A stretch of 64,000 nucleotides of DNA from Streptomyces sp. NBS 14/10 (GCF_002224125.1 NZ_NCSM01000018.1:124001-188000), one strand, 5' to 3'; counted from the first letter of the stretch, positions 7,851 to 16,352 are shown. The notes: generated by a model not told the origin, from the sequence alone. Translations and numbers: made by a program.

Positions 7851-9389
7851 TCAGGAAGCCCAGACCACCGACTGGAGTTCGCTGTACGCGTGCAGGCCGA
7901 ACGAACCGCCGTCTCGGCCCACCCCGCTGTGCTTGAAGCCGCCGAACGGCGTCTCCGGGTGGCGCTGGGCGGTGTTGATGCCGACGTTGCCGCTGCGCAG
8001 GCGGGCGGCGAGGGCCCAGGCGCGGCCCGCGTCGGCGCTGAAGACGTAGTCGTACAGGCCGTACGGCGTGGAGCAGGCGATACGGACCGCCTCGTCCTCG
8101 TCGTCGAAGGGGAGGGCGACGACGACCGGGCCGAAGATCTCCTCCTGCGCGACGGTCATATCGGGGGCCGCGTCGGTGATCAGGGTCGGGGCGACGTAGA
8201 AGCCGGGCTTGACCGCGGGGCGTTCGCCGCCCACGACGATCCGTGCGCCCTGGTCACGGGCCCCGGCGAGGTACGCCTCGACGCGGTCGCGCTGGGCCGC
8301 GGAGATCAACGGGCCGACGGTCGTGGAGTTATCCACAGGGTCCCCGACGATCAGTGACTTCGCATACCGTGTGAGTGCGGCGATGACCTTCTCGTACAGC
8401 GATCGATGGACGAGCACACGGGTCGGCGCCGTGCAGATCTGCCCGCTGTGGAAAGACCAGGTCGAACCGACCGCCCCGACCGCCGACTTGATCACGGACT
8501 CGTCGGCGTCCCCAAGGACGATGGCCGCGCCCTTGCCCCCCAGCTCCATCAGGGTGCGCTTCATCGAGTGGCCTGCGGACTCGGCGATCCTCTTTCCCAC
8601 GGCGGTGGAGCCGGTGAAGCTGACCATGTCGACGCCCGGGTGCGCCACAAGTGCCTCGCCCGCGGCCGCGCCCGATCCGGTGACGACATTGAAGACACCG
8701 TCCGGGAGCCCGGCCTCCTTCAGCAGGGGGCCGAGTTCCAAACAGCACAGAGGGTCCTGCGGGGCCGGTTTGGCGACGACCGTATTACCCATCGCCAAGG
8801 CTGGGGCGACCTTGCCCGCGAGGTTGGCGAGGGGGAAGTTGTAGGAGGTGATACAACCCACGACACCCACGGGGCGGCGGACGGCGGCCGCGCCGACGAG
8901 CCCGCCGGGGGCGAGGGGCGAGGCGGCAACGGGCAGGGGCGCGAGCGGGACCGTGTCCGGCTCGACGGCGCCTCGCGCATACCGGCGGAAGCGGTCGGCG
9001 GCCGGGGGCACCTGCATGGCCTTGGCGACGCGCATCGTCGCGCCCGTCTCGGCCTGGGCCAGCGGGATCAGCTCCCGGGCGTGCTCGGCGATCAGGGTGG
9101 CGGCGCGGTCGAGCACGGCGGCGCGCTCATGGGGGGCGGTGCGCGCCCACCCCTCATAAGCGTCCTGTGCCGCGCTCACGGCGGAGTCGACGTCGGCCAC
9201 GTCGGCCTCCGGGGCATGGCCGACGATCTGCTCGGTGGCGGGATTGACGACCGGATAGTGCCCCTGCCCGGGCCGCCGCCGACCGCCCCCGATCCAATGC
9301 CCGTACGCCGTCTGCCGGTCCGTACTCTGCCCGTCCGTCCTCTGCCCGTCCGCCTTCTGCCCGTCTGCCGTCGGCCCGTAGGTATTCAT
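7851..9389 (-). CDS. NAD(P)-dependent aldehyde dehydrogenase
   Basis: This 512-residue protein has a complete ALDH domain from about residue 30. It has the cofactor fold with FTGSTAVGKRI, the general base Glu in MELGGKGAAIVLG (about 282), the catalytic Cys in HSGQICTAPTRV (about 316) and the ending PFGGFKHSGVGRDGG. The first 30 residues are a degenerate repeat of the unit (A/T)DGQ(K/R/S), encoded by imperfect 12-base repeats at about 9300-9375. They are not part of the family fold and are probably disordered. The ATG overlaps the stop of the upstream ACAD as ATGA, so translation is coupled. The aldehyde substrate is unknown; oxidation to the free acid fits the CoA ligases of the island. Confidence 0.94.
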   Translation of the reverse strand: MNTYGPTADGQKADGQRTDGQSTDRQTAYGHWIGGGRRRPGQGHYPVVNPATEQIVGHAPEADVADVDSAVSAAQDAYEGWARTAPHERAAVLDRAATLIAEHARELIPLAQAETGATMRVAKAMQVPPAADRFRRYARGAVEPDTVPLAPLPVAASPLAPGGLVGAAAVRRPVGVVGCITSYNFPLANLAGKVAPALAMGNTVVAKPAPQDPLCCLELGPLLKEAGLPDGVFNVVTGSGAAAGEALVAHPGVDMVSFTGSTAVGKRIAESAGHSMKRTLMELGGKGAAIVLGDADESVIKSAVGAVGSTWSFHSGQICTAPTRVLVHRSLYEKVIAALTRYAKSLIVGDPVDNSTTVGPLISAAQRDRVEAYLAGARDQGARIVVGGERPAVKPGFYVAPTLITDAAPDMTVAQEEIFGPVVVALPFDDEDEAVRIACSTPYGLYDYVFSADAGRAWALAARLRSGNVGINTAQRHPETPFGGFKHSGVGRDGGSFGLHAYSELQSVVWAS

Positions 9390-10675
9390 CCGCGTGATTC
9401 CTTAGGGAGGTTGAGAACGCGCTCGGCGATGATGTTCCGCTGGATCTCGTCCGAGCCGCCGTAGATCGTGTCGGCCCGGGAGAAGAGGAAGAGGCGCTGC
9501 GCGTCGTCGAGTTCGTACGGGCGCTCGGCGGTCCACCGCTCAGGGCCGAGCGCGGCCGCGGCGCCGCGTATCCGCACGGCCAGTTCGCCAAGCCGCTGGT
9601 GCCAGCCGCCCCACAGCAGCTTGGCGACGCTGGGCGCGCCGGGGCCCGATGCCTCGCCCAGGGTCCGAAGCGCGTTCCAGCGCATGGTCTTCAGCTCGGC
9701 CCACTGCCCGACAAGCCGGTCGCGCAGTACAGGGTCGTCGGCGGCGCCCGTGCGCAGCGCCGACCGGACGACCCGGTCGAGCTCCTGGGCGAAGCCGATC
9801 TGCTGGGCGAGGGTGGAGACGCCGCGCTCCACGGCGAGCAGACCCATGGCCACGCGCCAGCCCTGGCCGGCGCCGCCGACGAGGTGTTCCGGGCGCGCCA
9901 CCGCGCCGTCGAAGAAGACCTCGTTGAACTCGGCGTCGCCGGTCAGCTGGCGGATCGGGCGCACTTCGACCCGTCCGGGCTGGTCCATCGGTACGAGAAG
10001 AAAGGAGAGACCATGGTGACGTTGTGAGCCGTCCTCGGTGCGCGCCAGGACAAAGCACCAGTCGGCTTCCTGGGCGAGGGAGGTCCAGATCTTCTGCCCG
10101 GTGACGCGGTACGTGCCGTCGCCCGGGTCGCGGACGGCGCGGGTCCGCACCCCGGCGAGGTCCGATCCGGCCTCGGGCTCGCTGTAGCCCTGGCACCACA
10201 GCTCTTCGCCGCGGGCGATGGGGGGCAGAAAGCGGGCGCGCTGGGTGTCGTCGCCGTAGGCGAGCAGGGTCGGGGCGAGGAGGTTTTCGCCGATGTGGCC
10301 GAGCCGGGCGGGGGCCCCGGCACGGGCGTACTCCTCGGCCCAGACGACCTGCTGGGTGAGGGTGGCGGGCTGGTTGCCGTAGGTGCCGTGCGTACGGTCC
10401 CAGCCGAGCCCGATCCAGCCGCCGGCTCCGAGTTCCCGCTCCCAGGCGCGATGTGCGTCCGCGGGTGCCGGTGGGCCGTCGTGGCCGGCGCCGGGCTGCG
10501 CCTGCAACCGCGCCTGCGACTGGGGCTGGAGTTGCGGTTGCGGCTGTGGTTCCGGCTGTGGCTGTGGCTGTGGCTGCCGGGCGAGTTGGGCCAGGGCGTC
10601 GGCGACGTGTTCGTCGAGCCAGTCGCGGGCTCGGGTGCGAAAGCGTTCGTCCTCCGGTCCGAAAGCGAAGTCCAC
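9386..10675 (-). CDS. Acyl-CoA dehydrogenase (FadE-type) with a Pro-Gln repeat insert
   Basis: This 429-residue flavoprotein has FAD-binding and substrate elements ELWCQGYSEPEAGSDLAG and VTGQKIWTS, and the C-terminal TIYGGSDEIQRNIIAERVLNLPKE. Residues about 36-72, between the first helices, are a Gln-Pro repeat (runs of PQPQ and similar) encoded by CTG/CGG-like hexamers near 10495-10600. Homologues lack this, and it is probably a solvent-exposed loop made by slippage. It is the second gene of the SDR-ACAD-ALDH-ADH operon, with ATGA overlap to ALDH and a 76-base gap behind the SDR. It resembles the large-subunit type of actinobacterial FadE enzymes, which often act on bulky or cyclic acyl-CoAs; its partner, if any, is not adjacent. 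Confidence 0.9.
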   Translation of the reverse strand: MDFAFGPEDERFRTRARDWLDEHVADALAQLARQPQPQPQPEPQPQPQLQPQSQARLQAQPGAGHDGPPAPADAHRAWERELGAGGWIGLGWDRTHGTYGNQPATLTQQVVWAEEYARAGAPARLGHIGENLLAPTLLAYGDDTQRARFLPPIARGEELWCQGYSEPEAGSDLAGVRTRAVRDPGDGTYRVTGQKIWTSLAQEADWCFVLARTEDGSQRHHGLSFLLVPMDQPGRVEVRPIRQLTGDAEFNEVFFDGAVARPEHLVGGAGQGWRVAMGLLAVERGVSTLAQQIGFAQELDRVVRSALRTGAADDPVLRDRLVGQWAELKTMRWNALRTLGEASGPGAPSVAKLLWGGWHQRLGELAVRIRGAAAALGPERWTAERPYELDDAQRLFLFSRADTIYGGSDEIQRNIIAERVLNLPKESRG

Positions 10676-10712
10676 GGCTTCTCCCGTCTCCCGTCTACCG
10701 CCCGCCTCCCCC

Positions 10713-10733
10713 GGCCGCCGCTGGGCGGTGGCC
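10713..10733. terminator. Intercistronic hairpin, SDR-ACAD gap
   Basis: GGCCGCCGC (10713-10721) and GCGGTGGCC (10725-10733) form a 9-base stem with one mismatch and a 3-base loop. It lies in the 76-base gap between the SDR stop and the ACAD start. It could attenuate or stabilise the downstream message; as a full terminator it would disconnect the operon. Confidence 0.3.
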
Positions 10734-10751
10734 CCGCCCCGCGGGTGCGGG

Positions 10752-11663
10752 TCACGCGTTGGGGCGTTGGCCCTTGGCCGCCGCCTTGGCCATGGCTTCG
10801 AGCTGAGCGAGCATCGGCATGGGGTCGGTGCCGACCGTGCCCGGGAGGAAGTCGGCGATCTTCTCCGGGGTCCAGGCGCCTTCCGCGTATCCCGCGCGCA
10901 GTTCCCGCGGCTGGGCCCAGACCGCGATCTTGGGGCCCGCGATCGTGTAGACCTGTCCGGTGATCTTCTCGTCCCGGGCCCGTTCGCTCAGCAGATAGAC
11001 CACCAGCGCCGCCACGTCCTCCGGCTCGCCGATCTCCTTGAGCTCCATGGGCACATTGGCGGACATCCGCGTCCGGGCGACCGGTGCGACGCAGTTGGCG
11101 GTCACCCCGTACTTGTGGAGGCCGAGTGCGGCGCTGCGTACCAGGGAGATGATCCCGCCCTTCGCGGAGGCGTAGTTGGCCTGCGCGACGCTCCCCTGGT
11201 GGTTGCCGCTGGTGAAGCCGATCAGGGTGCCGGAGCCCTGCTTGCGCATCACCGCGGAGGCCGCCCGGAAGACAGTGAAGGTGCCCTTGAGATGGGTGGC
11301 GACGACCGGGTCCCACTCCTCCTCGGTCATGTTGAAGAGCATCCGCTCGCGCAGGATCCCGGCTACGCACACCACGCCGTCGAGCCGCCCGTAGTGTTCG
11401 AGCGCGGTGTCCACGATCCGCTGTCCGCCCGCCATGGTCGAGACGTCGTCGGCGACGGCCACCGCCGCTCCGCCCGCCGCCTCGATCTCCTTGACCACCG
11501 CCTCGGCGACTTCGCTGCTGGGTTCGCCGCCCTCGATCGACACCCCGTAGTCATTGACGACGACCTGGGCTCCTTCGGCCGCGCAGGCCAGTGCCACAGC
11601 TCGGCCGATGCCCCGCCCGGCCCCGGTGACGGCGACCACCTTGCCGCCCAAGAAGTTGCCCAC
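10752..11663 (-). CDS. SDR family oxidoreductase (HSD17B4-like hydroxyacyl-CoA dehydrogenase type)
   Basis: This is a 303-residue short-chain dehydrogenase. The NAD(P) motif TGAGRGIG is at residues 13-20, VNDYGVSIEGG follows the second strand, and the catalytic Tyr-Lys pair is in YASAK at about 162-166. The VNDYG motif and the roughly 60-residue C-terminal tail (after AGPKIAVWAQPRELR) are shared with MaoC-linked/HSD17B4-like SDRs that oxidise 3-hydroxyacyl-CoAs in side-chain and steroid-type beta-oxidation. It is the first gene of the leftward operon; the degenerate operator at 11686-11700 lies just upstream in the 111-base gap shared with the divergent cyclase gene. Substrate is inferred from context only. 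Confidence 0.9.
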   Translation of the reverse strand: MGNFLGGKVVAVTGAGRGIGRAVALACAAEGAQVVVNDYGVSIEGGEPSSEVAEAVVKEIEAAGGAAVAVADDVSTMAGGQRIVDTALEHYGRLDGVVCVAGILRERMLFNMTEEEWDPVVATHLKGTFTVFRAASAVMRKQGSGTLIGFTSGNHQGSVAQANYASAKGGIISLVRSAALGLHKYGVTANCVAPVARTRMSANVPMELKEIGEPEDVAALVVYLLSERARDEKITGQVYTIAGPKIAVWAQPRELRAGYAEGAWTPEKIADFLPGTVGTDPMPMLAQLEAMAKAAAKGQRPNA

Positions 11664-11685
11664 GTCGCGTCCCCTCCCGGAGTTT

Positions 11686-11700
11686 CTGACGGTCCGTTAG
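11686..11700. promoter_or_regulatory. Palindromic operator, copy 4 (degenerate right arm)
   Basis: CTGACGGTCCGTTAG fits CTGACG-N3-CGTCAG with one change (GTTAG). It sits in the divergent gap between the SDR start (11663) and the cyclase start (11775), placed to control both. It is the weakest match of the six. Confidence 0.45.
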
Positions 11701-11774
11701 ATTTTTGAGCAGACGCGGCCCGAGTACAACCCCCCGAGCGGAATCCCGCCCGGAAGCCGAACCGAGGAGGTTCC

Positions 11775-12701
11775 ATGACCCTGCCGCCCGAATTCCACGA
11801 CATCGCCAAGCGCATCAACAACTGGGGCCGCTGGGGGGAGGCGGACGAGATCGGGACGCTCAATCTGATCACCGACGAGGTGGTCAGGGGTGCCGCGGCG
11901 GCCATACGGAGCGGCCGCCGCATCCCGCTCGCGGTCCCGCTCCAGCAGGATGGGGTGCAGACCGGTGTGATCCCGGGCCGGGTCAATCCGCTGCACACCA
12001 TGATCGCCGTCAATCTGGAGATATTCGGCCCGGACACCGTGGCCACCAGCGACGACGCCGTGACGATGGGGCTGCAGGCGGGCACCCATTGGGACGGGCT
12101 GCCCCATGTCTCGCACTCGGGCCGGATCTACAACGGCCGCCCCGCCGACTCCGTCACCCCTCATGGCCGCGCCACGTTCAGCGGCATCGACAAGGCGCGG
12201 CACATCGTCTCGCGCGGCGTGCTCCTCGATGTCGCCCGCGCCCACGGACTCGACCGGCTCCCCGAGGGGCATGCCGTCACACCCGAAGACCTGGACGCCG
12301 CCGAGGCGCTGGCGAAGACCACCGTCCGCCCCGGCGATATCGCGCTGGTGCGCACCGGTCAGATCCAGCGCTATCTCGCGGGCGAGAAGGAGGCTTACGC
12401 CTTCCCCTCACCCGGCCTGTCCCTCCGTACCCCCGAGTGGTTCCACGCCCGGGACGTGGCCGCGGTGGCCAACGACACCCTCACCTTCGAGATCTTTCCC
12501 CCGGAGATAGAGAACCTGTGGATGCCGGTCCACGCCCTCGATCTCGTGGAGATGGGCATGCAGCAGGGCCAGAACTGGAATCTGGAGGAGTTGGGGCAGG
12601 CCTGCGCCGAGGAGGGGCGCTACACGTTTCTGCTGTCGGCCACACCCGAGCCGTTCGTCGGTGGTGTGGGGAGCCCCGTCGCGCCCGTGGCGATTCTGTG
12701 A
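11775..12701 (+). CDS. Cyclase family protein (kynurenine formamidase/isatin hydrolase-like)
   Basis: This 308-residue protein belongs to the cyclase family (PF04199). The metal-site motif appears as AGTHWDGLPHVSH at about residues 97-109, where H and D in HWD and the final H are the expected ligands, with a second His/Glu cluster later. Members are Mn/Zn-dependent hydrolases acting on amides, lactones or ring ketones. The ATG follows GAGGAGG. It is divergent from the SDR operon over a shared operator. In an island for cyclic or aromatic acids, a ring-opening hydrolysis is an attractive role, but that is inference. Many plain paralogues of unknown substrate exist in actinomycetes. Confidence 0.85.
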   Translation: MTLPPEFHDIAKRINNWGRWGEADEIGTLNLITDEVVRGAAAAIRSGRRIPLAVPLQQDGVQTGVIPGRVNPLHTMIAVNLEIFGPDTVATSDDAVTMGLQAGTHWDGLPHVSHSGRIYNGRPADSVTPHGRATFSGIDKARHIVSRGVLLDVARAHGLDRLPEGHAVTPEDLDAAEALAKTTVRPGDIALVRTGQIQRYLAGEKEAYAFPSPGLSLRTPEWFHARDVAAVANDTLTFEIFPPEIENLWMPVHALDLVEMGMQQGQNWNLEELGQACAEEGRYTFLLSATPEPFVGGVGSPVAPVAIL

Positions 12702-12740
12702 CGCGTGGCGGTTCCGTAACGCGCGGCCCATGAGGCCGCG

Positions 12741-12760
12741 GCCCCGCCGCACAGCGGGGC
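12741..12760. terminator. Hairpin downstream of the cyclase gene
   Basis: GCCCCGC (12741-12747) pairs with GCGGGGC (12754-12760) around a 6-base loop, 40 bases after the cyclase stop. It lies in the 277-base gap between two convergent genes; nothing else was recognised in that gap. Confidence 0.45.
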
Positions 12761-12978
12761 GAGGGGCGGGTCTGTCGGGCGGCGGTGCGCTCATGCACAC
12801 CCCGAGCACGGCACGGCACACCGCCACCCGGCTCCGGCGCCGATGCCCTGTCACGCGCCGGGCAGCGACCCGCACTCGCCAAGGAACCGCCCCATGAGCA
12901 CACGGCTCACAGGAATCACAGAGCCCTCGGCGTCCCCTCGCAACGAATCGCTGATCCTAGAGTGATCAAGCCACCACA

Positions 12979-13542
12979 TCACGTCAACACCTGGTCTGGA
13001 CTTTGTCGACTACACCCGATTTGTGATGGCGCATGAGAACCCGTATGCCCCGTCAGGACCGGTTCTTCATGGCTTCCGTACCCTCCATGACCCCCACGGG
13101 CACCCCGGTCCACCTCGCACCAGATGCGCTTGCCCGCGCCCTCCGGATGCCAGCCCCAGCGGTCCGCCAGGCCGTCGACCAGTTCAAGACCACGCCCGTT
13201 GGTGGCCTCTTCGCCCGCGCACCGCCGCCGCGGCGCCCGGCCGCTGGCGTCGGCGACCTCGACCCGGACCGTACCGGAGCCCGGCCCCCGCCCCCCGCGG
13301 CCGCCCGCACCGGGCCCGCCGCCGTCGCCCTGCGCGGGGAAGAGCATGCACAGCACCGCCGGACAGCCCGTGTGCACCACGGCGTTGGTCACCAGCTCCG
13401 AAATCAGCAGGATCAGGATCTCGGCCAGCGGCTCGTCCACCCCTATCCCGGACCCGGCGAGCCGCGAGCGCGCCCATCGGCGGGCCCGGCTCACCTCCGC
13501 GGGGTCGGGCCGGACCTCCATCTGCATCTGAAGCACCTGCAC
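12979..13542 (-). CDS. ATP-binding protein, HATPase_c (anti-sigma-factor kinase-like)
   Basis: About 187 residues form a single GHKL/RsbW-like ATPase domain. The N-box is LLISELVTNAVVHTG; the G1/G2-type segment is VADASGRAPRRRCAGEEATNGRGLELVDGLADRWG. A Gly-rich loop (GGGPGAGGRGGRGPGSG) separates the strands. The tail after GKRIWCEVDRG is long and unlike a fold, so the true end of the domain is about residue 150. Streptomyces carry dozens of such stand-alone ATPases, usually thought to act on anti-sigma antagonists or regulators. The start is unclear (GTG 13542 or ATG 13527). It is not obviously part of the catabolic island although it lies inside it. Confidence 0.75.
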   Translation of the reverse strand: MQVLQMQMEVRPDPAEVSRARRWARSRLAGSGIGVDEPLAEILILLISELVTNAVVHTGCPAVLCMLFPAQGDGGGPGAGGRGGRGPGSGTVRVEVADASGRAPRRRCAGEEATNGRGLELVDGLADRWGWHPEGAGKRIWCEVDRGARGGHGGYGSHEEPVLTGHTGSHAPSQIGCSRQSPDQVLT

Positions 13543-13607
13543 CGCTCACACCATCCGAACCGGCGGACACATCGCCTCGTACCTCCAAGAGGTCACGGAA
13601 CGTGACT

Positions 13608-13664
13608 CTCCCCCAGCTACCGCTGAGAGGTGCCCCCTCCCAGCGACAGCTGAGAGGTACCCCC
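13608..13664. repeat. Dispersed hairpin repeat, two tandem copies
   Basis: Copy A (13608-13637) begins CTCCCCCAGCTACCGCTG and ends AGGTGCCCCC. Copy B (13638-13664) begins TCCCAGCGACAGCTG and ends AGGTACCCCC. CCCAGC/GCTG-type arms allow a small stem-loop. A third copy with a more perfect stem lies in the shbA-bldM gap at 36692-36721. Position in gaps only suggests a mobile REP-like element, not a gene part. Confidence 0.6.
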
Positions 13665-13980
13665 TTGCGAGACAGCATGGTTGACGTACAGTCACCCCAA
13701 CAAGCGCTTCGGTCATATTCCAGCGCCAAGGAGTATGCGTGCGGCATACTGTGCGACGCGCGCTGTTGGGAGTCGAACAGCGGGGCGCAGAGCCTGCGCA
13801 CCCCGCACGAGCGGGGCACATTGGCGTGCCCGGAGTCGCCCCATGGGCCACGCCGGGATAGTTGCACCCCAAAACCGTTCGCACGCAACGGAGAGTACCC
13901 GAGCATGGGCCCGACTCCCCCCTGTGACGAGTCACACCTAGGAAACAACCCGGTATCAACGCTCGGTCACCTCGAAGACT

Positions 13981-14022
13981 CTGGGGATTCCCCCAGGAAT
14001 CGCGACACCTGAACAATTCAGG
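13981..14022. terminator. Paired hairpins after the ACAD operon
   Basis: CTGGGG-ATTC-CCCCAG (13981-13996) and CCTGAA-CAA-TTCAGG (14008-14022) are both perfect 6-base stems. They lie 28-69 bases beyond the stop of the leftward ACAD pair at 14050, so they are probably its transcription end. Confidence 0.55.
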
Positions 14023-14049
14023 CGTATCCACGAAGTCGGGTCACAAACC

Positions 14050-15192
14050 TCATAAGCCGGCGAGCAGCCCGGCCGCGAGCTCCTCCTCGGCCTCGGCCGC
14101 CGTCTGCCACTGCTCGGCCCTCACCCAGGCCCGCTTGAGGTGCAGATGGACATCGGCCTCCCAGGTGAAGCCCATCCCGCCATGGATCTGCAGACAGTCC
14201 CGCGCGTTACGGACGGCGGCCTCGTCGGCGAGCAGCTTGGCGGCGGCCACTTCACCCGCGTCTTCGGTGACGGCGGCGGCGTAAACCACACTTCTGGCTG
14301 TTTCCGCGCGCACCAGCATCCCGGCGCACAGATGCTGTACGGCCTGGAAGGCGCCGATCGCCCGGCCGAACTGGGAGCGCTCCTGGGCATGGCGTACGGC
14401 CAGCTCGACCGTACGGGCCGCGCTGCCCAGTTGCAGCGCGGCGGTCAGCAGCACCGCCTCCCGTCTGAGCCGGGCCGCGGAACGGCGCCCGGCCGGACCC
14501 GCGGCCGACCACCACTCCCCCCGGCCCGGACCGCCGCCACGGTCCAGCCGGTGCAGCGGCGTCGCCGGGTCCACGGACCGTATCGGCCGGGCGGAGCGCG
14601 CGAGTCCGGCCGCGGACCGCACGCCGATCCCCCCATCGCCCCCGTCACCCCCGCCGCCATCACCGTCACCCCCGTCGCCGCCGTCGCCCCCGCCTCCGTC
14701 ACCGTCACCCCCGCCGCCGCCGTCACCCCCGCCTCCGTCGCCCCTGCCATCGCCGATCACCAACACGGCATCCGCCGACGCCAAGTACTCGACCAGCGGC
14801 CCGGCCGAGCCCGACGCCGCCTGCCGCGCCGCCTGCCCCGCCGCGTCCAGCGCGGTGACCACGGCGCGGCCCTCGGCCGCGCCCGCCACCACCCCGGCCG
14901 CCAGATGCGTCGCGACCAGGGGCCCGGGCAGCAGCACCCGGCCCGCCTCCTCGAAGACCAGCACCGCCTCGGGCAGGCCGAGTCCCACCCCGCCGTCCGC
15001 CTCCGCCAGCCGCAGCGCGAAGAACCCGGCCCCGCCCAGCTCCCGCCACAGCGCGCGGTCCACGACTGGCGAGCCCGCGTCCACCACCGCCCGCAGCCGC
15101 TCCCGCGGGAACCGCCCCTCCAGCAGCTCGCGGACCCCCGCCCGCAGAGCACGCTGGTCGTCCGTGAGCCGGAAGTCCACGGGCCCGCTCAC
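14050..15192 (-). CDS. Acyl-CoA dehydrogenase, second subunit type, with Gly-Asp repeat insert
   Basis: This 380-residue protein starts at GTG 15192, overlapping the stop of the upstream ACAD as GTGA. N-terminal FRLTDDQRALRAGVRELLEGRFP and C-terminal LQIHGGMGFTWEADVHLHLKRAWV are typical of the smaller FadE partner in actinobacterial alpha2-beta2 ACADs. Residues about 145-185 are almost purely Gly and Asp (14637-14757), in the middle beta-domain region. Homologues have only a short loop there, so the insert looks like microsatellite growth. The Glu in FTWEAD is where the partner subunit of such pairs carries its conserved acidic residue. Coupled translation with its partner supports a heteromeric enzyme for a bulky or cyclic acyl-CoA (inference). 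Confidence 0.88.
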   Translation of the reverse strand: MSGPVDFRLTDDQRALRAGVRELLEGRFPRERLRAVVDAGSPVVDRALWRELGGAGFFALRLAEADGGVGLGLPEAVLVFEEAGRVLLPGPLVATHLAAGVVAGAAEGRAVVTALDAAGQAARQAASGSAGPLVEYLASADAVLVIGDGRGDGGGGDGGGGGDGDGGGGDGGDGGDGDGGGGDGGDGGIGVRSAAGLARSARPIRSVDPATPLHRLDRGGGPGRGEWWSAAGPAGRRSAARLRREAVLLTAALQLGSAARTVELAVRHAQERSQFGRAIGAFQAVQHLCAGMLVRAETARSVVYAAAVTEDAGEVAAAKLLADEAAVRNARDCLQIHGGMGFTWEADVHLHLKRAWVRAEQWQTAAEAEEELAAGLLAGL

Positions 15193-16352
15193 CGTCCCTT
15201 CGGCAGGCCGAGGATGCGCTCGGCGACGATGTTGTGCTGGATCTGGGAGGTGCCCGCCGCGATGGTGTACGAGAGCGAGGACAGCCGGTCCGCCACCCAC
15301 GCGTGGTCGGCGTCCAGCGCCCCCGCGCCCAGCACCTCGGCGGCCGCGTCGTACAGCTCCTGACGGACATGCGAATAGCGCAGTTTGAAGACCGAGCCGC
15401 CGGTGCCCGGCACCCCGCCGGTGCGCTGCGCCTCGCTCACGTTCCACTGGGTGAGCCGCCACAGCCCGGCGAACTCGGCCGCGAGCCGCCCCAGGCTGCG
15501 GCGCAGCACCGGGTCGTCCCAGCGCCCGTTGGCCTTCGCCTCGCGCGCCAGGGCCTCAAGCACCCGGCGGCAGGCCACGACCTCGCCCACGAACGCCGTG
15601 CCGCGCTCGAAGGAGAGGGTCACCATGGTCACGCGCCAGCCGTCGTTCTCCGCCCCGATCCGGTTGGCGACCGGCACCCGCACCTCGTCCAGGAACACCT
15701 CGGCGAACTCCGCGGTCCCGGCGAGGGTGCGCAGCGGCCGTACGGTGACCCCCGGCGCGTCCATCGGCATCGCCAGCCAGGAGATCCCCCGGTGCTTGGG
15801 TGCCTCGTCGCTGACGGGAGCGGTGCGGACCAGGAGTTCGCACCAGTCGGCGACCTCGGCGTGCGAGGTCCAGATCTTGCTGCCGGTGACGACATAGGAG
15901 TCGCCGTCCCGCACCGCCCTGGTGCGCAGCGAGGCCAGGTCGGATCCGGCCTCCGGCTCCGAGAAGCCCTGGCACCAGACCTCGTCCCCGCGCAGGATCG
16001 GCGGCAGCCAGCGCGCCCGTTGCGCCGCGTCGCCCTCGGCGGCGATGGTGGGGCCCGCGTGCAGCAGGCCGACGAAGTTGGCGCCCACATAGGGCGCCCC
16101 GGCGCGTTCGGTCTCCTCCAGGAAGATCAGGTGCTGAGTGGGGGTCGCCCCCTGGCCGCCGGCGTCTTTCGGCCAGTGCAGCCCGGCGTACCCCGCGTCG
16201 TACAGCGCGCGCTGCCAGCCGCAGTCGTAGGCGCGGCGGCCGGGCCAGTCGGCGGGGTCCGGGGGATCCGGCAGCTGGGGCAGGACGTCGGCGAGCCAGG
16301 CGCGCAGCCGCCGCCGGAAGTCGTCCTCCGCCTCCGTGTAGTCGAGGTCCAT
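15189..16352 (-). CDS. Acyl-CoA dehydrogenase, large FadE-type subunit
   Basis: This 387-residue flavoprotein has VWCQGFSEPEAGSDLASLRTRAV, VTGSKIWTSHAEVADWCELLVRT, GRWDDPVLRRSLGRL and the C-terminal AGTSQIQHNIVAERILGLPKG, all standard for actinobacterial FadE enzymes. The ATG at 16352 follows GAGGGGA. It is first of a two-gene transcript, with GTGA overlap to the next ACAD. The perfect palindrome at 16377-16391 lies 25 bases upstream. It resembles the ACAD at 9386 in length and ends, so the island may hold one heteromeric and one separate dehydrogenase for successive side-chain or ring oxidations. Confidence 0.93.
   Translation of the reverse strand: MDLDYTEAEDDFRRRLRAWLADVLPQLPDPPDPADWPGRRAYDCGWQRALYDAGYAGLHWPKDAGGQGATPTQHLIFLEETERAGAPYVGANFVGLLHAGPTIAAEGDAAQRARWLPPILRGDEVWCQGFSEPEAGSDLASLRTRAVRDGDSYVVTGSKIWTSHAEVADWCELLVRTAPVSDEAPKHRGISWLAMPMDAPGVTVRPLRTLAGTAEFAEVFLDEVRVPVANRIGAENDGWRVTMVTLSFERGTAFVGEVVACRRVLEALAREAKANGRWDDPVLRRSLGRLAAEFAGLWRLTQWNVSEAQRTGGVPGTGGSVFKLRYSHVRQELYDAAAEVLGAGALDADHAWVADRLSSLSYTIAAGTSQIQHNIVAERILGLPKGR

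Larger units (their letters stand above)
13543..14049. other. Non-coding stretch with dispersed repeats and terminator hairpins
   Basis: This 507-base gap contains no ORF with convincing codon use. It holds two adjacent copies of a roughly 30-base hairpin repeat (13608-13664, also found at 36692) and two terminator-like hairpins at 13981-14022. The remainder is lower in GC than its neighbours and shows no recognisable gene. Confidence 0.55.

Noticed and set aside
6684..8357. Long plus-strand frame across the ADH and ALDH genes
   Set aside because: Antisense shadow with no recognisable domain; zinc and Cys motifs prove the minus-strand genes.
13546..14031. Possible 161-residue protein on the minus strand
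   Set aside because: It reads through the dispersed hairpin repeat and terminators, with poor codon bias and no motif.
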